64,000 nt of DNA from Alphaproteobacteria bacterium (GTDB taxonomy: Bacteria > Pseudomonadota > Alphaproteobacteria > Rhodobacterales > Rhodobacteraceae): contig JAUIIR010000005.1 of NCBI GenBank assembly GCA_030431485.1, positions 55,190 to 119,189 of the forward strand, in the 5' to 3' direction. The position numbers were made by a program, and so were the translations under genes. Under the pieces are notes generated by a model that searched no databases, was not told the DNA's origin, and saw nothing but the letters and a program-made list of their open reading frames with translations. Of this stretch, positions 50,069 through 58,084 are shown one piece after another. How positions within the stretch are numbered: position 1 is the first letter of the stretch; each line of letters begins with the position of its first letter.

Positions 50069-51244
50069 ATGGTCACGACGCTCAAACCGCAACTTGGGGC
50101 TAACCCGGAACGCGCACGCAGCCACAACAAACAGTTGGTTTTGCGCGCTATTCGACATGTCGGAACGGCCGGTCGCGCCGAGATTGCCCGCGCCTCGGGC
50201 CTTTCGACTCAGGCGGTGTCAAACATAATTTCCGATCTGCTGAACGAAGGTTTTCTGGTTGAACAGGGCTTTCGCAGCGCTGGGCGAGGCCTGCCGGTTC
50301 AGCAATATGCAATCAAACCCGACGGTGGGTACGCTTTCGGGGTCGAGGTGCGCCCAACCGCGGTGTTCACCGCCTTGGTCGATCTTGTGGGCACACCATT
50401 GCTCACCCATAGGACGCCCTTGGAAGACGCTCAGAAAGACACGATCTTAGACACTGTTTGGGCCCAACTTGATGATGCGCTGTCAAAGTCGCAGGTCTCG
50501 AAGGGGTCGTTGATGGGCGCTGGCATCGTCATGCCGGGCCCCTTCGGGGACACTGGTCTGACCGGGGCCGATTCCGAACTCCCCGGCTGGAGTACCGGCG
50601 ATCCGGCCGAGAGCTTTGCGAACAGGCTGGGCCTGTCCGTCTTCGTCGAAAACGATGCTAACGCTGCAGCGATGGCCGAGCGAATGAACGGCGTGGCGCG
50701 TGGCCTTGATGATTTCGCTTATCTCTATTTCGGTCAGGGACTCGGTCTTGGATTGGTCCAGAACGGTCAGGCGGTGCAGGGCGCGTTCGGCAATGCCGGT
50801 GAGATCGGTCACATCACGGTGATCGTCGAGGGCCGGCCTGTGGAACTCGAAAGCGCGACCAGCCGTTTGTCTGTACAAGCCTATCTGGCCCGGCAGGGAG
50901 TGACCGTGACCAACATGGATGACCTGACCAGTCTCTATTTCAGCGCAAACCGACATTTGCTCGCGTGGCTGGATCAGGCGGCGCAGGCCCTGTCTTCGGC
51001 TCTGTCAATCATCGAAAACCTGTTCGATCCGCAGACCGTGATCCTGGGCGGCGCGATGCCGGATGACCTCTTGGATCACATCATCGCTCGCACCGCGTTG
51101 CCGGAAAGGTCCGTCTCCAACCGACCTGATCGGACGCATCCGCGTCTCATGCGCGGCACCTCCGGCCGGATGACCGCCACGCTGGGTGCCGCCGCGCTGG
51201 TGTTGCATCAGGCCTTCACCCCCACCATCGCAGAAGCGAGGTAA
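50069..51244 (+). CDS. ROK-family transcriptional repressor
   Basis: Regulator of 391 residues. The N-terminal helix-turn-helix is RAIRHVGTAGRAEIARASGLSTQAVSNIISDLLNEG (in part); a ROK sugar-kinase fold follows with GAGIVMPGPFGDTG, ENDANAAAMAE and GNAGEIGHITV. The zinc site CxCGxxGC usual in ROK proteins is absent: the region reads EGRPVELESATS. A GTG at 50039 would place the start inside the palindromes, so ATG 50069 is preferred. It is followed after 3 bases by the PIG-L gene and probably represses both divergent units until a sugar binds. Confidence 0.88.
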   Translation: MVTTLKPQLGANPERARSHNKQLVLRAIRHVGTAGRAEIARASGLSTQAVSNIISDLLNEGFLVEQGFRSAGRGLPVQQYAIKPDGGYAFGVEVRPTAVFTALVDLVGTPLLTHRTPLEDAQKDTILDTVWAQLDDALSKSQVSKGSLMGAGIVMPGPFGDTGLTGADSELPGWSTGDPAESFANRLGLSVFVENDANAAAMAERMNGVARGLDDFAYLYFGQGLGLGLVQNGQAVQGAFGNAGEIGHITVIVEGRPVELESATSRLSVQAYLARQGVTVTNMDDLTSLYFSANRHLLAWLDQAAQALSSALSIIENLFDPQTVILGGAMPDDLLDHIIARTALPERSVSNRPDRTHPRLMRGTSGRMTATLGAAALVLHQAFTPTIAEAR

Positions 51245-51247
51245 TTC

Positions 51248-53581
51248 ATGCCAACACCTGATCAGACCCGACTCGACCAGACCCGCATGCGCCCCCGCGT
51301 GCTCGAGCTCTGGTGGGCGCTGCGCCCGCTGCAATCGGTGGTTCGTTTGATGAACACCGGCGCGCATCCCGACGACGAGACCACGGCCCTTCTGGCTGCC
51401 ATCGGCCTGCGCGACGGCATCAATCTCAGCTATGCCTGTTCGACGCGTGGCGAAGGCGGGCAGAACGACATCGGCACCGAAAGCGGCCCGGCGCTGGGCG
51501 CATTGCGCACGCGCGAGATGGAGCGCGCCTGTGATCTGCTCAATATGCGCCTCTATTGGCACGGCACCTCGCTCGACGATCCGATCCGTGATTTCCGCTT
51601 CTCAAAAAGCGGTGAGGAAACGATGGGCATATGGGGCCACGATCACCTGTTGCATCGCTTTGTCGAGATCGTCCGGACAGATCGCCCCGACATCATCCTT
51701 CCGACCTTCCTCGACGTGCCCGGCCAACACGGTCACCACCGGGCCATGACCCAAGCCGCGCATGAGGTCATGGAGGCGGCTGCCAATCCCGATTTCTCGT
51801 CGAATTTGCCACCGTGGCAGGTGTCCAAGATGTACCTGCCCGCATGGTCCGGCGCAGGGCAGGCCTATGATGACGATCTGCCCCCACCCGAGGCGACGCT
51901 CACCATTGATGGAGCGGGCAAAGACCCGATGTCGGGTTGGACCTATGCCCGCATCGGTCAAATGTCCCGCGCCTATCACCGGACCCAAGGCATGGGGCGC
52001 TGGGTGCCCGCGGGTCCCGGCAAGGACTGGCCGCTGCATTTGGCAATCAGCCATGTCGACGGGCCGGACGAAGCCTTGAGCGCGGGCTTGCCGCAAACAC
52101 TCGCTGATCTGGTCGAGATGGCACCGGATGCCAAGCAAGACCTGCTCTTGGCACATGGCTACATCACAGAAACTGTGTCGTCCTTTCCCTATACCCGCCA
52201 TATCGCGAAAACCGCGCAGAAGGCTCTGCACCACCTGCAAAAGGCCGAAGCGAACGTACCCGACGATATTGCACATCGCTTGGAGGCAAAGCATCGGCAA
52301 CTCGCCCATGTTCTGCGCCTCGCCTTGGGGGTTGAGGCTGACGCGCGCACGCACTGGACCTGGCTCCGACCCGGGGACACCACCGATGTCACAGTCGAGT
52401 TCGATCCGGGAGATGCCGGAAGCGCCAGTTACAGCTTCGCGCTTCCTTATGGTTGGTCCGAAGAGGACGGGCAGATCACCATCGCCTCTGATGCCAATCA
52501 GACCGATCCCTACCGTCCCGAATACGATCCTGCCGATCCGCCACTGCCCCGGATCGAGATCGAGCTTGAAGCAACCACAGTCCCAGTGCCGTTTGCCAAG
52601 CCGTCCGTGATTTTGCCGGACCGCGCCGCGCTCATTGCGCCGGATGCGGCTCTGATAAACCTCCAAACGCCGAAACGGTCAGTTTCCGTTGCCATCGCCG
52701 ATGTCAGCCCCGCCGGCTCGCGCGTTTCGTTCGACCTGCCCGAGGGCTGGTCCATGCAGCACGGTGCAGGCGCAGTCGAAATCACCTTGCCTGACATCCC
52801 GCAACCGGGGCTGTATACCCTGCCGCTCTATATTGGCGATGCCCCGGCGATGACTGAACAGCGCATTTCCTATGATCATGTCGATCCAACCGTCTATGCC
52901 CGCCCGGCAGCTTTGACGGTTCGGGTGCTGGACGTGGCCCTGCCACAAGCCAAGGTCGGCTATATCGGCAGTGGGCATGATGCGGTGGCCGACTGGCTGA
53001 CGGCGTTGGGGGCGGATGTCACCGCACTGACCGATGATCAGATCACCAGCGACGACGCGCTTGCCGGGTTCGATACGATTGTCATCGGCATATTTGCCCT
53101 GCGCTTCCGCGAGGGGTTGGTGTCGGAAATGCCCCGCCTGCGCGAATGGGTGGAACAGGGCGGCACATTGCTGACGCTCTATCATCGCCCGTGGGATAAC
53201 TGGGAACCAGAGACAGTTCCACCGCGTAGGCTCGAAATCGGCCAGCCCTCACTGCGTTGGCGCGTGACCGATGCCGAGGCCGAGGTCACTAGCCTTACCG
53301 ATCATCCTCTTTTGTCAAAACCAAACACAATTACCGCCGAAGATTGGGAGGGCTGGGTCAAGGAACGCGGGCTCTATTTTGCGAAAAGCTGGGATGATGC
53401 CTACACACCGCTGCTCTCCATGTCCGACCCCGGTGAAGAGCCACTGACCGGCGCGCTCCTGACCGCCGAGATTGGCAAGGGCCGTCACACCCATTGCAGC
53501 CTCGTTTTGCATCACCAGATGGCCAAACTGGTGCCCGGTGCCTACCGCCTGATGGCCAACCTGATCGCCCCGCGCCGATGA
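51248..53581 (+). CDS. Large PIG-L family deacetylase with C-terminal extensions
   Basis: A 777-residue protein. The N-terminal zinc-dependent deacetylase domain (about residues 30-270) has AHPDDE with His40 and Asp43, and a second zinc motif HGHH at 161-164. A beta-rich middle (about 370-590) contains repeated Ig-like strands. A C-terminal Rossmann-like region (about 570-777), KVGYIGSGHDAVADWLTAL to LLTLYHRPWDNW, resembles class I glutamine amidotransferase-like folds. No signal peptide is seen. PIG-L enzymes remove N-acetyl groups from GlcNAc conjugates (MshB, BshB, LmbE). Its operon with the ROK gene, opposite a sugar importer, suggests it acts on the imported compound. Confidence 0.85.
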   Translation: MPTPDQTRLDQTRMRPRVLELWWALRPLQSVVRLMNTGAHPDDETTALLAAIGLRDGINLSYACSTRGEGGQNDIGTESGPALGALRTREMERACDLLNMRLYWHGTSLDDPIRDFRFSKSGEETMGIWGHDHLLHRFVEIVRTDRPDIILPTFLDVPGQHGHHRAMTQAAHEVMEAAANPDFSSNLPPWQVSKMYLPAWSGAGQAYDDDLPPPEATLTIDGAGKDPMSGWTYARIGQMSRAYHRTQGMGRWVPAGPGKDWPLHLAISHVDGPDEALSAGLPQTLADLVEMAPDAKQDLLLAHGYITETVSSFPYTRHIAKTAQKALHHLQKAEANVPDDIAHRLEAKHRQLAHVLRLALGVEADARTHWTWLRPGDTTDVTVEFDPGDAGSASYSFALPYGWSEEDGQITIASDANQTDPYRPEYDPADPPLPRIEIELEATTVPVPFAKPSVILPDRAALIAPDAALINLQTPKRSVSVAIADVSPAGSRVSFDLPEGWSMQHGAGAVEITLPDIPQPGLYTLPLYIGDAPAMTEQRISYDHVDPTVYARPAALTVRVLDVALPQAKVGYIGSGHDAVADWLTALGADVTALTDDQITSDDALAGFDTIVIGIFALRFREGLVSEMPRLREWVEQGGTLLTLYHRPWDNWEPETVPPRRLEIGQPSLRWRVTDAEAEVTSLTDHPLLSKPNTITAEDWEGWVKERGLYFAKSWDDAYTPLLSMSDPGEEPLTGALLTAEIGKGRHTHCSLVLHHQMAKLVPGAYRLMANLIAPRR

Positions 53582-54465
53582 GCAAAGAAGCCCCCCGGGA
53601 CAACATCAAGGGGGGTGCTTGGCTCTTGGCCGATATGGCGCTGAACATCTGGGCGCTGGGCATCGTCAAGGCCCTGGGCCTTGGCTATCCGGCGGCGCAG
53701 ATCGTGTTCCTGCGCGCCGCCATCGGCCTGCTCTTGCTGTCCCCTTGGATCCTCCGCAGCCGCGCCCAGTTCGCCACGGTCCCGGACCTTAAGTTGCAAA
53801 TCCTGCGCGTGGGTCTGAGTGCCGCGACATTGACCGCCAGCTATTTTGCCATCGCCCGCGTGCCGTTGGCGCTCTTCACGACGATGAATTTCACCCGTCC
53901 TTTGGTGGTCATGGTGCTGGCCGCTCTCCTGCTGCGCGAACGGATCACGCCCGCGCAATGGGGGGCCGCAGCGATTGCCATGATCGGTGTGATTATCGCC
54001 ATTGATCCTGATGGCACACCGCTGGGTCCGGGGCTGCTGGCTTTGGCGCTCGTGATCCTGACGGGATCTGGCGCGGTGATCGTTACCCGGCGTCTGCGCG
54101 GGACGCCGACGATTGTGCTGATGACGTTCTATACAATCGGTCTTGGCCTCTGCACTTTACCGTTCGCACTCTGGTCATGGCAGCCGATCCCGCCCAATCA
54201 CCTTGCGCCTCTGCTGGCCATCGGCCTGTTCGCGCAGGCCGCGCAGGCCTGTTTCCTGCGAGCGCATTACAACGGCGATGCTGGAGTGTTGTCGGTGCTG
54301 GGCTACACGAGCCTGCCTCTGTCGACCGCAGCAGGGTATTTTGCCTTTAGTGAAGTGCCGACGTTGCGCTTCTATGCTGGCGCCACGCTGGTGGTTCTGG
54401 CGGCGGCGTCGCTGACGCTGTCCCGGCGCAAGCGTCCGGTGATGGGAGGTGAGTTTAGGGGTTGA
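53578..54465 (+). CDS. EamA/DMT family transporter
   Basis: Membrane protein of 295 residues with ten hydrophobic helices in two EamA repeats (ADMALNIWALGIVKAL ... and LALALVILTGSGAVIVTRRL ...). Members move metabolites or nucleotide-type solutes, usually outward. ATG 53578 overlaps the PIG-L stop by four bases, so the two are translationally coupled. It may export a product or toxic intermediate of the pathway; this is inference. The longer in-frame start lies inside the PIG-L gene. Confidence 0.88.
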   Translation: MSKEAPRDNIKGGAWLLADMALNIWALGIVKALGLGYPAAQIVFLRAAIGLLLLSPWILRSRAQFATVPDLKLQILRVGLSAATLTASYFAIARVPLALFTTMNFTRPLVVMVLAALLLRERITPAQWGAAAIAMIGVIIAIDPDGTPLGPGLLALALVILTGSGAVIVTRRLRGTPTIVLMTFYTIGLGLCTLPFALWSWQPIPPNHLAPLLAIGLFAQAAQACFLRAHYNGDAGVLSVLGYTSLPLSTAAGYFAFSEVPTLRFYAGATLVVLAAASLTLSRRKRPVMGGEFRG

Positions 54466-54555
54466 ACAGACTGTTCAGGAAAATTCGCTGGCCTAGGCTG
54501 CAATGGGCACATATCGTCTCCGCCAATCGGAAGCTTGGGTAACGTGTCAGCAGAA

Positions 54556-55770
54556 ATGTCGAACAGATCATTCGCTTATCTCGTTCCGCAGTTCCCCGGT
54601 CAGACTCACATCTTTTTCTGGCGCGAGATTGCCGCGCTTGAGGCGCAGGGCGTCACGCCTGTTCTATACAGCACCACGGTGCCGCCAGCTGGTCTGATTT
54701 CGCACCATTGGTCGAAAGACGCGATGGCGCGCACGACTTACCTCGCCTCGCGCAATCCCGCGTTGCTTGCCGCGATCCTGCCCCGGCTGCCCTGGGGGCT
54801 GATCCTGCGGGAAGCGCGTTTGATGCCCACGGTCGAGGCCAAGACCTTTCTCAAGGATGTCATCATCAGTGCCCCGGCTGCAGAAAAACTGGCGCGGGAC
54901 TGCAAGGAAAAAGGCATCACCCACATTCATGCCCATTCCTGCGGTCGTGCCGCGCTGATCGCGGCTTTGGCGCATCACGCGCATGGACTGTCATACAGCC
55001 TCACGCTGCATGGTCCGCTTCAGGACTATGGCGTCGGTCAGCGCTTCAAATGGCAAGGTGCCGCCTTTGTCAGCGTCATCACCCGCGCGCTTCTCGACTT
55101 GTTGCCCGGACAGTTGGGCGATGCGCTGCCAGAAAGGTTGCCCCTGCAGCCGATGGGTGTCGACACCAGCGCCTTCTGCCGTGACACTCCCTACGCGCCG
55201 CCCGTTCCCGGAGAGCCGCTGCGCGTGTTCAGCTGCGGTCGTTTGAATGTGGTTAAAGGCCATCAGGATCTCATGCAGGCGGTGCGGCTGATGATGGATC
55301 AGGGTCAGCCGGTCCAGCTTGAGATTGCCGGGGAAGACGATGCGGGTGGCTCCGGGTATCGTGCCGAGTTGCAGCAGCATATCCTTGATCTGGGGCTTGG
55401 GGCGCATGTAACGCTTTTGGGCGCAATCAGTGCCGAGGCAGTGAGAGAGAAACTGATGGCAGCACATGCATTTGTGCTGGCCAGTTGGTCAGAGCCGCTG
55501 GGCGTCGCCTATATGGAGGCGATGAGCTGCGAAGTGCCGACAATTGGCACGGATGCAGGCGGCGTTCCGGAACTGATCACGAGCGGGAAAGACGGCGTCT
55601 TGGTGCCGCCAAAGGAGCCAAAAGCGCTGGCTGCCGCGCTGACGCATTTGGCCGCCAATCCAGATTCAGCTGTCGACCTTGCAAAAGCTGGACGTGCGCG
55701 CGTCGTTGCGGAATTCGACTCGAGTCGTGGCGCAGATATGCTTATCCGCGAAATATGGCGCGGGGCGTAA
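54556..55770 (+). CDS. Glycosyltransferase family 4
   Basis: GT-B-fold glycosyltransferase of 404 residues. The N-terminal FPGQTHIFFWREIAALEAQGV and the donor-binding C-terminal half are visible, with FSCGRLNVVKGHQDLM and the EX7E motif in SEPLGVAYMEAMSCEVPTIGTDAGGVPELI (in part). It resembles enzymes of colanic-acid and other exopolysaccharide pathways. ATG 54556 has no strong ribosome-binding site; a TTG at 54535 is an alternative. It converges with the GT2 gene after 13 bases. Confidence 0.88.
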   Translation: MSNRSFAYLVPQFPGQTHIFFWREIAALEAQGVTPVLYSTTVPPAGLISHHWSKDAMARTTYLASRNPALLAAILPRLPWGLILREARLMPTVEAKTFLKDVIISAPAAEKLARDCKEKGITHIHAHSCGRAALIAALAHHAHGLSYSLTLHGPLQDYGVGQRFKWQGAAFVSVITRALLDLLPGQLGDALPERLPLQPMGVDTSAFCRDTPYAPPVPGEPLRVFSCGRLNVVKGHQDLMQAVRLMMDQGQPVQLEIAGEDDAGGSGYRAELQQHILDLGLGAHVTLLGAISAEAVREKLMAAHAFVLASWSEPLGVAYMEAMSCEVPTIGTDAGGVPELITSGKDGVLVPPKEPKALAAALTHLAANPDSAVDLAKAGRARVVAEFDSSRGADMLIREIWRGA

Positions 55771-55783
55771 AAGTGGCGTCGGA

Positions 55784-56836
55784 TCAGGATTTGTACCGAT
55801 TGCCGTACATCCGTTCCTGCAACTCGGTGTACCACTGCTGAAAATTCTTCATGGGCAAGAACAAGAACACCGGAATTTGCGCAATCCCATAGGCATAAGC
55901 GCGCACTGTTGGGAAGCTGAAGCGCTTTTGCGCCGCGTCGATGATCAGATATAGACCCGCGAATTTTGTGAAAGACCCAAAACAGCGCAGGGCAGAGCGG
56001 ATGTGATTGCTGCTGTGGACTGCGTGCAAAGCCAAGAGGTTGCGCACCCGGATTGTATTGATGCGGAAGCGGCTGGCGGTGCTGTCATTGCCATCGGCAT
56101 GAAAAAAACCGGCATCCGGCGCAACGACAAGTCGTCCAAACCGAGACAGGCGATACGAGAAGTCGCTGTCCTCATGCGTGGCGTAATAGCGGAGAAGTTC
56201 CGTCCAGCCCGAGTCCATTGCAAAGACGCGCCGAAATGTCGTGCGCCCGCCATTTACCAGACCGCTGGGGTGGACATTCAGGTGCCGCACCGAGGCGGGG
56301 ACAGGCCCCATATCCACCGGATCGGCATACGGTACGAAATGGCTGTCGAGTGTCAGTTGGGTCTCAAACCATTCCCGAAGTTTCGATCGTCCCACGGGCT
56401 CCCCGGCCTGCACGTGCTTGGCCTTGCCGGACGTTTGATAGGGTCCGTCAGCAAACCGCCCGGTCACCATTGCGATCTCGCTGTCAGTATCCGCTTCATA
56501 GACCGCCATCACTTTTTCGGCGGCATCGGGATAGAGATAAATGTCATCATCCAATGAAAATACGATGTCCGATGTCGCGAGACGCAGCGCCTGATTGCGC
56601 TGGAAGGTCAGGGACCGGACGTCTGCCGGAACGTAGACCAGTGTCACGGTCTCCCATTCCCCGGCGAACTCTTCAAGCATCTGGTCGCGATGCTCTTCCC
56701 ACGTGTCGGAGGCATCGACCACAACCACCTCAGCGGGACGGCGGGTCTGACCCAGCGCACAGCGCAGTGTTTCGACCAGAAAATGTGGTCGATTATAGGT
56801 ACAGATCGTCAGGGTACAGGTCAGCGTCATGGGCAT
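55784..56836 (-). CDS. Glycosyltransferase family 2
   Basis: GT-A-fold glycosyltransferase of 350 residues. TICTYNRPHFLVETLRCAL and EVVVVDAS at the N-terminus and the metal-binding DDD in DIVFSLDDDIYLYPDAAEKV are clear. A late acidic and His-rich acceptor region (RYYATHEDSDFSYRLSRFGR) is normal. The C-terminus has hydrophobic segments that may associate with the membrane. It is divergent from galE over 227 bases, in which no convincing promoter was found. Confidence 0.9.
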   Translation of the reverse strand: MPMTLTCTLTICTYNRPHFLVETLRCALGQTRRPAEVVVVDASDTWEEHRDQMLEEFAGEWETVTLVYVPADVRSLTFQRNQALRLATSDIVFSLDDDIYLYPDAAEKVMAVYEADTDSEIAMVTGRFADGPYQTSGKAKHVQAGEPVGRSKLREWFETQLTLDSHFVPYADPVDMGPVPASVRHLNVHPSGLVNGGRTTFRRVFAMDSGWTELLRYYATHEDSDFSYRLSRFGRLVVAPDAGFFHADGNDSTASRFRINTIRVRNLLALHAVHSSNHIRSALRCFGSFTKFAGLYLIIDAAQKRFSFPTVRAYAYGIAQIPVFLFLPMKNFQQWYTELQERMYGNRYKS

Positions 56837-57063
56837 TCAATTGATACTAACATAGGTAACGGCGAGATTTCTGCGGTCTTAACAAGGTAATTTGACAAAA
56901 CTGCGGCGTCTTCGATTGTGACGGATGTGCACTTGGCGCAGAAAGTAGCAATTGTCGCGCTGTGATGCGCATTGCGGCCACATTTGCGCTATAAACGGCC
57001 TGCAACAACGCAAGGACGCGAACGCGGGCGAAATGTCGTGCAGACAGAGGTGAAGGTGAACCA

Positions 57064-58080
57064 GTGAAACAGCGTGTGCTATTAACGGGAGGGGCCGGAT
57101 ATATCGGCTCGCACACATATGTGGCTTTGGTCGATGCAGGCTACGATGTGGTAATCCTCGATAATTTCTGCAACGCCGCTGAGGACGTGCCGACACGCCT
57201 TAAGGACATCACTGGGCAGGACACCTCTGTGGTCAAAGCAGACGTCTTGGACCGGGCCGCGCTGGACCGCGTGTTCAAAGACTATAAGATCGACGCAGTC
57301 ATTCACTTCGCTGCGTATAAGTCGGTGGCTGAGAGCGTGCGAAAGCCGCTGGCGTATATGCAAAACAATGTTGTGGGCCTGATCAATCTCATGCAGGCGA
57401 TGGATGACGCCGGGGTGCGGCGGCTGGTTTTTTCGTCATCTGCCACCGTCTATGGCGCACACGCAGAACTGCCGATCCGGGAAGACGCAGCACTGAGCTA
57501 TGCCAATCCATACGGTCACTCCAAACTGATCTGCGAGCAGATCATCGAACAGACCATCGCTTCGGATCCGCGTTGGTCAGTGGGGGTCCTGCGGTATTTC
57601 AATCCGGTAGGCGCGCATCCTTCAGGTCTGATCGGCGAAGATCCGGCTGGGGTGCCGGACAACCTGATGCCTTATGTCGCCAAGGTGGCAGCAGGCGAAT
57701 TGCCAGTTCTGTCGGTGTTTGGGGATGATTATCCGACACCGGATGGGACCGGTGTTCGGGATTATATCCATGTGTTTGACCTGGCGCAGGGGCATGTGCA
57801 GTCGCTGAACGCTTTGGAGCGGGATGGCACAGGTCATATTGTCAATCTGGGCACCGGGCGTGGGTATTCCGTGCTCGAACTGATCGCGACATATGCTCGG
57901 GCCAGCAATCGCGATATCCCATACAAGATTGCGCCGAGCCGCGAGGGCGATGCTGCGTCGAGCTATGCCGACCCCAGCCTCGCAAAAGCCGTTCTGGGAT
58001 TTGAAGCGCAATATGATCTGTTCGACATGTGCCGCACCAGTTGGGTTTGGATGCAGACCTCGACCCAGTCGGACGAATAA
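57064..58080 (+). CDS. galE: UDP-glucose 4-epimerase
   Basis: Short-chain dehydrogenase-fold epimerase of 338 residues interconverting UDP-glucose and UDP-galactose. NAD-binding GGAGYIGSH is at the N-terminus; the catalytic Ser/Tyr-x3-Lys appears as SSSATVYG and NPYGHSK, and RYFNPVGAH and GTGVRDYIHVFDLAQGH are typical GalE segments. The start is GTG at 57064 after AGGTGAAGG. It supplies a sugar donor for the adjoining glycosyltransferases. Confidence 0.95.
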   Translation: MKQRVLLTGGAGYIGSHTYVALVDAGYDVVILDNFCNAAEDVPTRLKDITGQDTSVVKADVLDRAALDRVFKDYKIDAVIHFAAYKSVAESVRKPLAYMQNNVVGLINLMQAMDDAGVRRLVFSSSATVYGAHAELPIREDAALSYANPYGHSKLICEQIIEQTIASDPRWSVGVLRYFNPVGAHPSGLIGEDPAGVPDNLMPYVAKVAAGELPVLSVFGDDYPTPDGTGVRDYIHVFDLAQGHVQSLNALERDGTGHIVNLGTGRGYSVLELIATYARASNRDIPYKIAPSREGDAASSYADPSLAKAVLGFEAQYDLFDMCRTSWVWMQTSTQSDE

Positions 58081-58084
58081 AACG

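Noticed and set aside
51602..52666. 354-codon minus-strand open frame
   Set aside because: Antisense to the PIG-L gene and without recognisable motifs.
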